A stretch of DNA of 64,000 bases from Mesorhizobium sp. YC-39 (lineage in GTDB: Bacteria > Pseudomonadota > Alphaproteobacteria > Rhizobiales > Rhizobiaceae). This document shows positions 35,765 to 44,393 of this stretch, one piece after another. The stretch is from NCBI RefSeq assembly GCF_025753795.1, contig NZ_JAOWPS010000008.1, forward strand, positions 1-64,000, given 5' to 3'. Numbering within the stretch: position 1 is the stretch's first letter; each line of letters opens with the position of its first letter. The position numbers were made by a program, and so were the translations under genes. The notes beneath the pieces were generated by a model. The model made no database searches and was not told the DNA's origin. It saw nothing but the letters and a program-made list of their open reading frames with translations.

Positions 35765-36997
35765 ATGGAACATAGCCTCATCAATAGCCACGATCATGCC
35801 CTGCTATCACGTGCCAGCCGAGTTGTGCCGAACGGCGTCTGGGGCCACATGGCAACCCGCGTCATCGGCCCTGGCTATCCGCAGTTCTTTTCCAAATCCG
35901 ACGGATGCCGCGTCTGGGATGTCGATGGCAACGAATATATTGATTTCATGTGCGCCTGGGGTCCGAACGTGCTGGGCTACAGGCACGCGGAGGTGGATGC
36001 TGCGGCCATCGAACAGATCGGTAAAGGCGACGTCGGTAATGGCCCAACCGAGTTGATGGTCGAGCTTGCGGAAGCGCTCGTCGACACGATCGAATACGCG
36101 GACTGGGCTCTGTTCCAGAAAAATGGCACCGACGCGACAACGACCTGCGTCACGGTCGCGCGCGCGGCTACCGGAAAGCGCAAAATCCTGGTCGCCTGCG
36201 GCGCCTATCACGGAGCCGTGCCGTGGTGTTCACCCTCCCTCGTCGGCGTTACCGTGGAGGACCGTGCTCATCTCATAACCTTCGAATTCAACGATCTCGC
36301 AAGTCTTGACGAAGCCGTGGCGGCCGCCGGCGATGATCTGGCGGCCATTCTGATGACCGCCTACCGCCACGACGTCAATCGTGACCAGGAAATGCCGGAT
36401 GCTGCATTTTTAAGGCATGCGCGCGCCATCTGCGACCGGTCTGGCGCCGCGCTCATCCTTGATGATGTTCGCGCCGGATTTCGACTGGATGTGCGCGGCA
36501 GTTGGGCCAAGTATGGCGTTAAGCCTGACCTTGGCGCTTACTCAAAGGCCATAGCCAACGGATGGCCGCTTGCGGCCGTTGCTGGCAGCCGCACCATGTT
36601 GGAGGGTGCTTCGAAAGTGTTCGTCACCGGTTCTTTCTGGTATGGCTCGGCCGCAATGGCCGCTGGTCTCAGGACCCTAAAAATCCTGCGCACCACGGAT
36701 GCCTTGGCGCACATGGAGGCCATGGGCACGCGGCTTCGCAAAGGTCTTGCCGCCGCGGCGGAACGACATGGATTCCGTTTGAGCCAAACGGGTCCTGTCC
36801 AGATGCCGATGGTTCGATTCGAGAACGACCCCGAGCTCGAGACCGCCAATGTCTTCTGCGCTGCAGCGCTTCGTCACGGCATTTATCTACATCCTCGCCA
36901 CAATATGTTCCTTTGTGCAGCACATCAGGCTGCTGACATTGATCGAGCGCTTGATGCCGCGGATGCCGCGATGCGCGATGCCGCAGCAGCTATCTAA
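35765..36997 (+). CDS. Class III aminotransferase (glutamate-1-semialdehyde aminomutase-like)
   Basis: The protein has 410 residues. The PLP lysine is K261 in DLGAYSKAIANGWPLAAVAG; the acidic PLP-ring partner lies in ILDDVRAGFRL (231-241, DDV instead of the usual DEV). The N-terminal NGVWGHMATRV and WDVDGNEYIDFMCAWGPNVLGYRH are typical of the GSA-aminomutase/class III group. Given the amine oxidase, kinase and aldolase upstream, it is more likely a catabolic omega- or beta-aminotransferase than the heme enzyme. It is separated from the cupin gene by 117 bp and a stem-loop. Confidence 0.85.
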   Translation: MEHSLINSHDHALLSRASRVVPNGVWGHMATRVIGPGYPQFFSKSDGCRVWDVDGNEYIDFMCAWGPNVLGYRHAEVDAAAIEQIGKGDVGNGPTELMVELAEALVDTIEYADWALFQKNGTDATTTCVTVARAATGKRKILVACGAYHGAVPWCSPSLVGVTVEDRAHLITFEFNDLASLDEAVAAAGDDLAAILMTAYRHDVNRDQEMPDAAFLRHARAICDRSGAALILDDVRAGFRLDVRGSWAKYGVKPDLGAYSKAIANGWPLAAVAGSRTMLEGASKVFVTGSFWYGSAAMAAGLRTLKILRTTDALAHMEAMGTRLRKGLAAAAERHGFRLSQTGPVQMPMVRFENDPELETANVFCAAALRHGIYLHPRHNMFLCAAHQAADIDRALDAADAAMRDAAAAI

Positions 36998-37207
36998 CAA
37001 GATACCGAATGCCGCTTCGATAATTTTTTGGTCCTGTGCACGTGGACTTAGAGACACAGAAGTTATACGCCGAAGATGAGCGTCTGTAGTTCAAGCTTGC
37101 CGTCTGTCGCTATCTTGATCGGCGCTGCCACCCCTCATTGAGGCGTCGACAGCCAATCGACCGCGCCAGTTCTGCCACTTCAACGCGGATTGCTGGGATT
37201 CGCGTCA

Positions 37208-37960
37208 TCACCGGGATGCCTGCGAGGGACCAATATTTTGCTGCGCCCTCTTGCCGAGGTAGAGCTCCTGCATGACCGACGACTGTTTCAACTCTTCGAT
37301 ACTGCCTGACGCCACGATGCGCCCGGAATTCATCAGATAGCCTTGTTCGGCCACCGAGAGCGCAAGTCCGGCGTTTTGCTCGACCAGCAGCACCGCCGCG
37401 CGGAACTTCTCACGGACATTCATGATGATGCCTTGCAGCTCCGAAACCAGCAATGGCGACAGTCCGAGCGACGGTTCGTCAAGCAAAAGGATGCGCGGTC
37501 TTGCCATAAGTCCGCGCGCGATGGCCAGCATCTGCTGCTGGCCGCCGCTGAGTGTGCCGGCCTTGGCACCGCGCTTCTTTGCAAGGATCGTGAAGTAGCT
37601 TTCCATCAAGGCGATGTCGGCCTCGATCGCATCCCTGTCCTTGCGGCAATAGGCGCCAAGCAGCAGGTTTTCGCGCACGCTCATGTCGGCAAACACGCGG
37701 CGGCCCTCCGGCACCATGACGACGCCGAGCGTTGCCTTTTCGTCGGCGTGAAGCGCAGTGACGTCGCGGCCGTCGAAGAGCACCGTGCCGCGCCGCGGCT
37801 TCACGAGACCGGCAATGGAACGCAACAGCGTCGTCTTGCCGGCGCCGTTGGGACCCAGGATGGTGACGATCTGAGTTTGGGCGACCACAAGCGAGACGTC
37901 GCGATTGACCGCGACGGGTCCATAGCCGGTGTCAACATGCTCGACGGCAAGAAGGCTCAT
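37208..37960 (-). CDS. livF: Branched-chain-type ABC transporter ATP-binding protein LivF
   Basis: The protein has 250 residues from ATG 37960. Walker A is GPNGAGKTT, the signature is LSGGQQQMLAIARGLM, and Walker B is ILLLDEPSLGLSPLLV. The short C-terminal end is typical of LivF and not LivG. It overlaps the upstream livG by 4 bp and is the last gene of the Liv operon. Downstream 36998-37207 separates it from the convergent aminotransferase; no terminator was obvious. Confidence 0.9.
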   Translation of the reverse strand: MSLLAVEHVDTGYGPVAVNRDVSLVVAQTQIVTILGPNGAGKTTLLRSIAGLVKPRRGTVLFDGRDVTALHADEKATLGVVMVPEGRRVFADMSVRENLLLGAYCRKDRDAIEADIALMESYFTILAKKRGAKAGTLSGGQQQMLAIARGLMARPRILLLDEPSLGLSPLLVSELQGIIMNVREKFRAAVLLVEQNAGLALSVAEQGYLMNSGRIVASGSIEELKQSSVMQELYLGKRAQQNIGPSQASR

Positions 37961-38685
37961 GGCGCGGCCGCCGTCTTGTCGGGGCCGAGATAGACTTCGC
38001 GGACCTTGGGGTCGGCAAGTACCTGGGCCGGCGGGCCTTCCGCGATTTTGGTGCCGAAGTCGAGCACGACAAGGCGGTCGCAAAGGTCGGCCATCATGTC
38101 CATGTCATGGTCGATGAGGCAAACGCCAATCCCTTGCGGCGGCAGTTGCGCAATAACTGCCGCGAACGCCTGAGCTTCGCTGTCGTTCAACCCGGCGCCC
38201 GGCTCGTCCAGCAGCAACAGTTCGGGCGATACGCCGAGCGCGACCGCCAGGCCAAGGCGCCTGAGGCTGCCGAAGGGCAGCGATCCTGCAATCGCCTTGC
38301 CAAGCGGAGCCAGGCCGACAAAGTCGAGGATCATGCCAGGAGAAGCCCACCGGCTGCCGCCTCTCCTGCCCTGCTCCCAGGCGATCTGAACGTTCTCGTT
38401 GACGGTCAGGCCCGGGAAGGACATCGCCTGCTGAAACGTCCGCACAAGCCGCTTTCGCGCAATGAGATGGGCGCCGATATTGGTTATGTCCTGCCCCTGC
38501 CAGCATACCGTGCCGCCGGTAGCTGGATGAACGCCGGTGACGACGTTGAACAAGGTGGTCTTGCCGGATCCGTTGGGACCGACGATGCCCACGACCCGGT
38601 CGGTGTCGATGTCGAGATCGATGCCGTTGAGCGCAACGACGCCGCCGAACTGCTTGCGCAGGCCCCTCACTTCAAGCGCGGCCAT
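37957..38685 (-). CDS. livG: Branched-chain-type ABC transporter ATP-binding protein LivG
   Basis: The protein has 242 residues from ATG 38685, overlapping the end of livM by 14 bp. Walker A is GPNGSGKTTLFN. The family motif FGGVVALNGIDLDI is at the start. The usual ABC signature LSGGQRR region is diverged here (LPFGSLRRLGLAVALGVSPELLLLDEPGAGLND), so the first Ser-Gly-Gly is replaced by FGS; Walker B is intact. It partners with LivF at the LivHM channel. Confidence 0.88.
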   Translation of the reverse strand: MAALEVRGLRKQFGGVVALNGIDLDIDTDRVVGIVGPNGSGKTTLFNVVTGVHPATGGTVCWQGQDITNIGAHLIARKRLVRTFQQAMSFPGLTVNENVQIAWEQGRRGGSRWASPGMILDFVGLAPLGKAIAGSLPFGSLRRLGLAVALGVSPELLLLDEPGAGLNDSEAQAFAAVIAQLPPQGIGVCLIDHDMDMMADLCDRLVVLDFGTKIAEGPPAQVLADPKVREVYLGPDKTAAAP

Positions 38686-39763
38686 TCGAGCCTCCGCCTT
38701 GCCCCTCTGACCCACCGGCAATCGCGCAGTAGATGTTCTTGATGCCGGCGCTGACCCCGCCCGGAAGCAGAAGGATCACCAGCAGCAGGCAGACCCCGTA
38801 GGCGATGCGGGAATCGACCGGATCAAGGTTCAGCACTTCGGGCAGGAAGTTGACGATGATTGCACCGATCAGCGGCCCGTAGAGGTAGCGGGCACCGCCC
38901 AGCATGACCATCAGCGCAAGATAAAGGCTGGGAAAGGCGCCGAACAGGGTCGGTGAGATGTGGCGCAGGTAATAGAGCTGCAGCACGCCGGCCAGGCCTG
39001 CAAACAGGCCTGAAACCATGAGCACGCCAAGCTTGTGCAGGTCGACATTGATGCCAACCGAACGCGCCAGTTGTTCGTTCTCCCGGATTGCCCGCAACGT
39101 CCGGCCGTAGCGGGAAATGCCGATGAGATAGGTTGCGGCAAGCGCCAGGAAGAGAGCTGCCAGAACCAGGTAGTAATTGTTGGAGAGCTTGTCGAAATTG
39201 ATGCCGGGCAATGGCGTCACCGATCCGACATCGAGGCCGGTTGCGGATCCGGTGAAGGTGCCGCCATTGGTGAGGACGATGACGAACAGGGCGCAGAAAC
39301 AGAAGGTGATGATGATGTAATGCTGCCCGCCGACCCTCAGCGTCGGCAAACCGATGACGCCGCCGACGATCGCCGACATGGCCATGGCGAATGGCAGCGT
39401 CGTCCAGAAACCCCAGCCAAGCTGCACGGACAGGATTGCCGAGGTATAGGCGCCGATCCCCATCAGTGCCGCATGGCCCACCGACATGATGCCGGCCTGA
39501 CCGAACTGCAGAGCGAGGCCATAGAGCCCGATTGCCGTATAGATCGTGGTGATGGCGATCGACAGGAACCGGTAGCCGAGGCCGAGCCAGGGCAAGGCTA
39601 TCAGGAGTGCCGCGAGCAGGATTGCCGTTATCGCCTGAACGCTGGCCGGCAGGGGAACGGAGGCATTGTCCGCTGTCAAAAGCGCGAGGCGCTCCGAAGC
39701 TCTGGTGCCTTCTGTCGCGGCGCCCATCTTGCCGGCGCTGTTGTCGGTCGCGGGCATCGACAT
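38672..39763 (-). CDS. livM: Branched-chain-type ABC transporter permease LivM
   Basis: The protein has 363 residues from ATG 39763, just after the livH stop. A hydrophilic leader of ~40 residues precedes about nine or ten helices. LivM signatures are GIMSVGHAALMGIGAYTSAIL and the EAA-like loop GRTLRAIRENEQLARSVGINVDLHKLGVLMVSGLFAGLAG. It forms the channel with LivH. Confidence 0.9.
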   Translation of the reverse strand: MSMPATDNSAGKMGAATEGTRASERLALLTADNASVPLPASVQAITAILLAALLIALPWLGLGYRFLSIAITTIYTAIGLYGLALQFGQAGIMSVGHAALMGIGAYTSAILSVQLGWGFWTTLPFAMAMSAIVGGVIGLPTLRVGGQHYIIITFCFCALFVIVLTNGGTFTGSATGLDVGSVTPLPGINFDKLSNNYYLVLAALFLALAATYLIGISRYGRTLRAIRENEQLARSVGINVDLHKLGVLMVSGLFAGLAGVLQLYYLRHISPTLFGAFPSLYLALMVMLGGARYLYGPLIGAIIVNFLPEVLNLDPVDSRIAYGVCLLLVILLLPGGVSAGIKNIYCAIAGGSEGQGGGSNGRA

Positions 39764-39764
39764 C

Positions 39765-40637
39765 TCACGATGCCTTGGGGCCGAGCGTGCCGCCAAGCAG
39801 ACCCTGGGGGCGCAACACCAGGATCAGGATCATCACGACCAGCGAATAGGCATCGGTCCATTCCGGATAGCCGTAGCCGGCGCTCAGGCCGTCCACCAGG
39901 CCGAGCACGAGGCCGCCGACGACCGCGCCGCCGACATTGCCGAGACCGCCGATCAGGGAGACCGCGAAACCACGAATGATGATGACGCTGCCGGTGAAGG
40001 GCGTGATCGGAAACAGCGAAATCATCAGGGCGCCGCCGATGCCGGCAAGCAGGCTGCCATAGATGAAGACGCCGGTGACATAGCGGCGCACCGGAATTCC
40101 CATCAGCTCTGCGGTGTCGCGGTCCGACACGCTCGCCCGCAAGGCCATGCCATAGCGGCTGCGGGAGATGCCGAAATAGGTAATTGCTACGATAACAGCC
40201 GTAATCGCGACGACGATCGCGCGCATCGCGATGATGTCGACACCGCCGATCGTCCAGACTTGGCCGACCGGGTCGGCGATGCTTTTCTGGAATTCGTTGA
40301 AAACCCGGATAACCGCGTGCTGCAGGATCACGCTGAGGCCGATCGACATGATGAAGCCGTTCATCGGTCGGTTGAGCGTGAACCGGAACAGGCATCTTTC
40401 GGCGGCGAAGCCGAGCGCGCCGACCAGCAGGCCGGCAAAGACGAGCGCCAGGAAGAAGTTCATCCCGGCCCCGACCATGAACCAGGTCGCCATGCCGCCG
40501 ACCATCAGGAACTCGCCATGCGCGAAATTGACGATCCCGGCCAGGCCGAAGATCAGCGTGATTCCGATGCCGATGAGAATGGTGACGCTGGCAACCGAGA
40601 GGCTGTTCACCAGCTGCTGCAGAAGAATGTCCATCAT
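39765..40637 (-). CDS. livH: Branched-chain-type ABC transporter permease LivH
   Basis: The protein has 290 residues from ATG 40637 (a second ATG follows directly). Eight or so helices are predicted. LivH signatures are LIFGLAGIVNFAHGEFLMVGGM near the start and the cytoplasmic loop SRYGMALRASVSDRDTAELMGIPVRRYV. The upstream gene, the binding protein, ends 87 bp away across a large stem-loop. Confidence 0.9.
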   Translation of the reverse strand: MMDILLQQLVNSLSVASVTILIGIGITLIFGLAGIVNFAHGEFLMVGGMATWFMVGAGMNFFLALVFAGLLVGALGFAAERCLFRFTLNRPMNGFIMSIGLSVILQHAVIRVFNEFQKSIADPVGQVWTIGGVDIIAMRAIVVAITAVIVAITYFGISRSRYGMALRASVSDRDTAELMGIPVRRYVTGVFIYGSLLAGIGGALMISLFPITPFTGSVIIIRGFAVSLIGGLGNVGGAVVGGLVLGLVDGLSAGYGYPEWTDAYSLVVMILILVLRPQGLLGGTLGPKAS

Positions 40638-40662
40638 CAAATCCGGTGGCGAACCTACGGTG

Positions 40663-40698
40663 AGGATGGGCGGGACCGAAAATTTCGCCGCCCATCCT
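40663..40698 (-). terminator. Stem-loop after the Liv-type binding protein gene
   Basis: AGGATGGGCGG (40663-40673) and CCGCCCATCCT (40688-40698) form an 11 bp perfect stem, and the loop contains a second short CGAAA/TTTCG pairing. It sits between the binding protein stop and livH, where it probably raises binding protein over permease transcript levels. Confidence 0.75.
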
Positions 40699-40724
40699 GA
40701 CGTCAGATATTCTCGCGGGCTACC

Positions 40725-41957
40725 TCAGCCCCCGTTGTCGCCGGGCGGCGGAGCGGCCGGCGGCTGTTCGACCGCGCATTTGAACTGATCGGATGTGTTG
40801 GGCTGCACCATGCAGACCTCGGTCGCAAATGTGACCTGGTGGTGCTTGTTGAACACAAGCGGCACCGGCGACACGACGCCCTTGTAGTCGGACTTCAGGA
40901 GTTCGGCGACCACCGCGTCCGGATCGTCGATCTTGCCGACCGTCTCCAGCGCCTTGGCGTACCAGAAGAAGTAATCATAGTAGAGCAGCGAGACCGAGGA
41001 CTGCGGACCTTTCGCAGCGCCGAGGCCGAAGTACTTGTCGAAATACTGCTTCACCTCGGGGAACGGCGAGGAACCCCAGCAAACCGGCACGCAACTGAGC
41101 GTCACTGGCACATCCGCCTTGAGGCTACGCTCCTGGTAGATGCCCGGATCGACGCCGAACAGAAAGTAGGACGGCGCCACACCAAGCTTGAGGGCCTGCG
41201 GAAAGGCGGTGAGCGTTGAATCGCCATTGTACCAGAAATGCACGATATCGGGCTTCATGCCCTTTATGCGGGTCAGCAGGGGCGAGAAGTCGGTCGTGTC
41301 CGGCGGATACCGCACCAGGTCAACTTTCTGGCCTTCCGCCTCGAGCGCCTTGACGTAGTGAGAGGACAGATACTGCCCGGTTGCGTCGTTGCCGACGAAC
41401 ACCACCGAGTGCTTTGGCGGCGACTTCAGCTGCGGCGTCAGCAAGGACAGCACACCCTTGGCGGTGCTGCCGCTGCGCTGCCATTCCTGCGGCTCGCTCT
41501 GGAACGCGTAATGGAGCCAGCCATCGTCGGCGACCGCCTTGTCGTCGAGCACGGCTCCGAGCGAGCTGTTGCCGGAAAACTGCAGCACCTTGGCCGGGCC
41601 TGTGATCTTGGCCATGGATACCGAGAAGTCATGCGTCTCCGTACCCCAGATTGCCTTGACGCCGATGTCGTTGACCAGCTCGCGCGCGGCCGCGATGCTG
41701 ACGTTCACATCCGTTCTGTTATCGCGGATATAGAGCTTGATCTTGTAGGTCTTGTCGCCAACCTTGATGCCGCCGGCGTCGTTGATCTGCTGCGCCGCCA
41801 GGTTGGCGGCGCCGACAATGGTGTTGCCGGCCGAAACGAATGAGCCCGATTGCGCGGCGATCACGCCGATGGGCAGTTCCTCGTCGGCGCGGGCCGTCTG
41901 CAAAGCCATGGCGAGCCCAGCGGCCGCCACGGCCAACCCAAGTCCTAGCTGTCTCAT
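40725..41957 (-). CDS. Branched-chain-type ABC transporter substrate-binding protein
   Basis: The protein has 410 residues from ATG 41957, with GGGAGGAAC upstream. The signal peptide MRQLGLGLAVAAAGLAMALQTARA precedes a periplasmic-binding type I fold: LPIGVIAAQSGSFVSAGNTIVGAANLAAQQINDAGGI. It has a small cysteine set (SCVPVCW, EVCMV, FKCAV) and a proline-rich tail (PPAAPPPGDNGG) unusual for LivK. The ligand need not be an amino acid: its promoter carries the same operator as the sugar-type genes of this region. It is the first gene of the Liv operon. Confidence 0.88.
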   Translation of the reverse strand: MRQLGLGLAVAAAGLAMALQTARADEELPIGVIAAQSGSFVSAGNTIVGAANLAAQQINDAGGIKVGDKTYKIKLYIRDNRTDVNVSIAAARELVNDIGVKAIWGTETHDFSVSMAKITGPAKVLQFSGNSSLGAVLDDKAVADDGWLHYAFQSEPQEWQRSGSTAKGVLSLLTPQLKSPPKHSVVFVGNDATGQYLSSHYVKALEAEGQKVDLVRYPPDTTDFSPLLTRIKGMKPDIVHFWYNGDSTLTAFPQALKLGVAPSYFLFGVDPGIYQERSLKADVPVTLSCVPVCWGSSPFPEVKQYFDKYFGLGAAKGPQSSVSLLYYDYFFWYAKALETVGKIDDPDAVVAELLKSDYKGVVSPVPLVFNKHHQVTFATEVCMVQPNTSDQFKCAVEQPPAAPPPGDNGG

Positions 41958-41983
41958 GCACGTTCCTCCCTTACATGGCCAAC

Positions 41984-41994
41984 TTGTCATACAA
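41984..41994. promoter_or_regulatory. FadR-type operator upstream of the Liv operon
   Basis: TTGTCATACAA followed by CCCT, matching the FadR-subfamily consensus TNGTNNNACNA with perfect half-sites. It lies 27 bp upstream of the binding-protein start codon, in a gene-free gap of 296 bp (41958-42253). Matching sites are at 44202, 48552 and 53975. Confidence 0.75.
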
Positions 41995-42253
41995 CCCTAT
42001 TACCATGTAACACAGCTGTCAATATGAACCCGGCCCGAAGGAACCTGGAGAGAGGCATCGTGTCGCCGCCTTCGTTCGTCCTCGCGGATCTCAGCCTGGG
42101 CGAGGAAATTCACGCAGGTTGGGGATCGGGTCCGGCAGAAGGGTCGGGCCGAAAGCCAGCCCCGGAGCCATGCGCCGTGATCAGCAGGGTCGTCTCTGAT
42201 GCGCCCCGTGAGGGTGCGGTCGCCAAAGTCAGGAGACGGTCAGCGCCCTGTCA

Positions 42254-43141
42254 CTATGAGGGCACGGACAAGCGATATGCTTCGACGGCGGAAGCGCCAA
42301 AAACCTGGGACCGTTCCTCCTCCGTCAGCCCGGAAAGACAATCGCTGAGGGTGCGTTTGACCGACTGATAGTCGGCAGCGACCAGGCAGACCGGCCAGTC
42401 CGAGCCGAACAGGCATCGCGACGGCCCGAAGATCGAAAGGACCTTGTCGACATAAGGCTGCAGATCCTGGCTTTTCCAATGCCGCCAGTCGGCTTCCGTG
42501 ACCATCCCGGAGAGCTTGCACCAGACATGGTCACGATGGACCCTGAAGCCTTGCATGAGTTCGGCCCACGGCTCCATCGCGTGCTGCCGGATGCGCGGTT
42601 TTGCGATGTGGTCGACCACGAAACGCATGGTAGGATGCCGTTCCACCGTCCGCAAGGCCGCGGGAATCTGCGGCTCCTTCAAAAGCAGATCATAAGCGAG
42701 CCCCGCCGCGGCGACCGCGGCCAGCCCGCGCTGGACATCTTCGCGCAGCAGCCAGTTCGGATTCGCCTCGTTGTGGACAAGGTGACGGATGCCGACCAGG
42801 TAGCGGCCTTCCGGCCGTGCTTTCAGCTCCGCCAGCGTGACTCCGACCTGAGGATCCGTGAGGTCGACCCATCCGACGACGCCGGCGACGAAATCGGTCC
42901 GGCTTGCCGTGGCCAGGAACGCCAGCGTCTCGTCAAGCGAATGCCATGTCTGAACAAGGACAGTCCTGTCCACGCCGGCCTCTGCAAGCACCGGCCGCAG
43001 GTCGTTGGGCGAGAACACCCGTCGGATGGCGGCGTAATCCTCCGTCATCCAGCCGCAGGACCCATCCGCCGGATCCCAGAAATGCTGATGCCCGTCGATG
43101 ACCAGGGGCCTACGGGCAACCAGGCGCTCACCAGTGCCCAT
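42254..43141 (-). CDS. COG3618 amidohydrolase (L-fuconolactonase-like)
   Basis: The protein has 295 residues from ATG 43141, 5 bp after the aldo/keto reductase stop. The metal-dependent hydrolase fold shows VIDGHQHFWDP at the start, GIRHLVH, MRFVVDHIAKP, and CLFGSDWPVC with the terminal Asp. Relatives open sugar 1,4-lactones (fuconolactone, rhamnonolactone) in the cytoplasm. With an aldose-type reductase/dehydrogenase directly upstream, oxidation of a sugar to a lactone followed by hydrolysis is a coherent pair. Confidence 0.87.
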   Translation of the reverse strand: MGTGERLVARRPLVIDGHQHFWDPADGSCGWMTEDYAAIRRVFSPNDLRPVLAEAGVDRTVLVQTWHSLDETLAFLATASRTDFVAGVVGWVDLTDPQVGVTLAELKARPEGRYLVGIRHLVHNEANPNWLLREDVQRGLAAVAAAGLAYDLLLKEPQIPAALRTVERHPTMRFVVDHIAKPRIRQHAMEPWAELMQGFRVHRDHVWCKLSGMVTEADWRHWKSQDLQPYVDKVLSIFGPSRCLFGSDWPVCLVAADYQSVKRTLSDCLSGLTEEERSQVFGASAVEAYRLSVPS

Positions 43142-43146
43142 GGCGC

Positions 43147-44133
43147 TCACCAGCGTTGATGCACGGCGGCCTTGATGCGCCGCTCGTAAATGTCGGCGAT
43201 GCGCTCCATGATTTGCGGCGACAGCTGCGGCAGGTCGGACGCGGCGGCGTTTTCCTGCGCCTGCCGGACGGTCTTGGCGCCTGGGATGGTCACCGTCACA
43301 GCCGGGTTCATCAGGATCCAACGCAACGCCCATTGCGCCATCGTCGCCCCGGGCGGCAGCAGAGGCCGCAATTCCTCGACTGCCTGCAGGCCTTCCTCAT
43401 AATTCACGCCGGAGAATGTCTCGCCGACGTCGAAGGCCTCGCCTTGCCGGTTGTAGTTGCGGTGGTCCTTGGCGCTGAAACTGGAATCGCTCCGGAACTT
43501 GCCGGACAAGAGGCCGCTGGCCAGCGGCACCCTGACGATGATCGCGACATCCTTCTGGCGCGCCATGTCGAAGAACAGCTCCGCCGGGCGCTGCCGGAAC
43601 ATGTTGTAGATGATCTGGACGCTGACGACGCCGGGATACTGCAGCGCCTTGATGCCTTCCTCGACCTTTTCGACGCTGACGCCGTAATGGCGGATCTTGC
43701 CTTCCTCGACCAGCTTCTCGAGTGCCTCGAATGTTTCGGGCTGGTAGAAGACCTCCGTCATGGGACAGTGCAGTTGCACCAGATCGAGGACGTCGACTTC
43801 AAGATAGCGCAAGCTGCGCTCGACGAAACTGGTCAGGTTCTTGCGATTGTAGCCGGAGGCAACATGCGGGTTGAGCCGCTTGCCGGCCTTGGTGGCGACG
43901 ATCGGTCTCTCGCCGCCCCGCGCCTTGAGTGTCTTTGCGATCAGTTTCTCCGCCCGGCCATCGCCATAGACGTCGGCCGTATCGATCATGCTCACGCCTG
44001 CATCGAGCGCGGCGTTGAGCGCCGCGATCGCGTCTTTCTCCTCGACATCTCCCCAGTCGGCCCCGATCGCCCAACTGCCAAAGCCAATCTCCGACACTTG
44101 CCAGCCGGCGCGGCCAAATCGCCTTTGATGCAT
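43147..44133 (-). CDS. Aldo/keto reductase
   Basis: The protein has 328 residues from ATG 44133, with GAGGAG about ten bases upstream. The TIM-barrel AKR tetrad is visible: Asp and Tyr in MIDTADVYGDGRAEKL, Lys in IVATKAGKR, His in LVQLHCP. The C-terminal NADP-binding ALRWILMNPAVTVTIPGAKTVRQAQENAAA is standard. It is likely to interconvert a sugar or aldehyde; direction is unknown. It is first in an operon with the lactonase and driven from the promoter/operator at 44183-44212. Confidence 0.9.
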   Translation of the reverse strand: MHQRRFGRAGWQVSEIGFGSWAIGADWGDVEEKDAIAALNAALDAGVSMIDTADVYGDGRAEKLIAKTLKARGGERPIVATKAGKRLNPHVASGYNRKNLTSFVERSLRYLEVDVLDLVQLHCPMTEVFYQPETFEALEKLVEEGKIRHYGVSVEKVEEGIKALQYPGVVSVQIIYNMFRQRPAELFFDMARQKDVAIIVRVPLASGLLSGKFRSDSSFSAKDHRNYNRQGEAFDVGETFSGVNYEEGLQAVEELRPLLPPGATMAQWALRWILMNPAVTVTIPGAKTVRQAQENAAASDLPQLSPQIMERIADIYERRIKAAVHQRW

Positions 44134-44182
44134 GCAAACCACTCCTCAAAGCCCCGTGTCATCTTGACGGGTCGTTCCGACA

Positions 44183-44212
44183 GGAATATCAGACGGAATA
44201 GTTGTATGACAA
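44183..44212 (-). promoter_or_regulatory. Promoter with overlapping FadR-type operator for the aldo/keto reductase operon
   Basis: The operator TTGTATGACAA occupies 44202-44212. Read on the minus strand its half gives a -35 element TTGTCA (44212-44207), and 18 bp further is TATTCC (44188-44183) as -10, placing transcription start about 40 bp before the ATG at 44133. Binding would directly block this promoter. The rest of the 260 bp gap (44134-44393) holds no gene. Confidence 0.65.
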
Positions 44213-44393
44213 CCCTGTAAGCATGCAAAAGGTTACGACGGATACCGCCGTCGGAGCGTTGTCGGGAGGTTGGATGGGCGACGAGATGTTGCCGGCATTC
44301 GTGCGTGGCGCCAATCGACGCCGGCATGGCCGTGAGGGCCCGGTGGCGGTGGCCGCAGCCGGACTGTCTGTCATTCGCGATCTGTCGTTGGAT

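Noticed and set aside
36998..37207. Terminator between the aminotransferase and livF
   Set aside because: Only imperfect, widely separated inverted repeats (CAAGATA ... TATCTTG, ~100 bp apart) were found.
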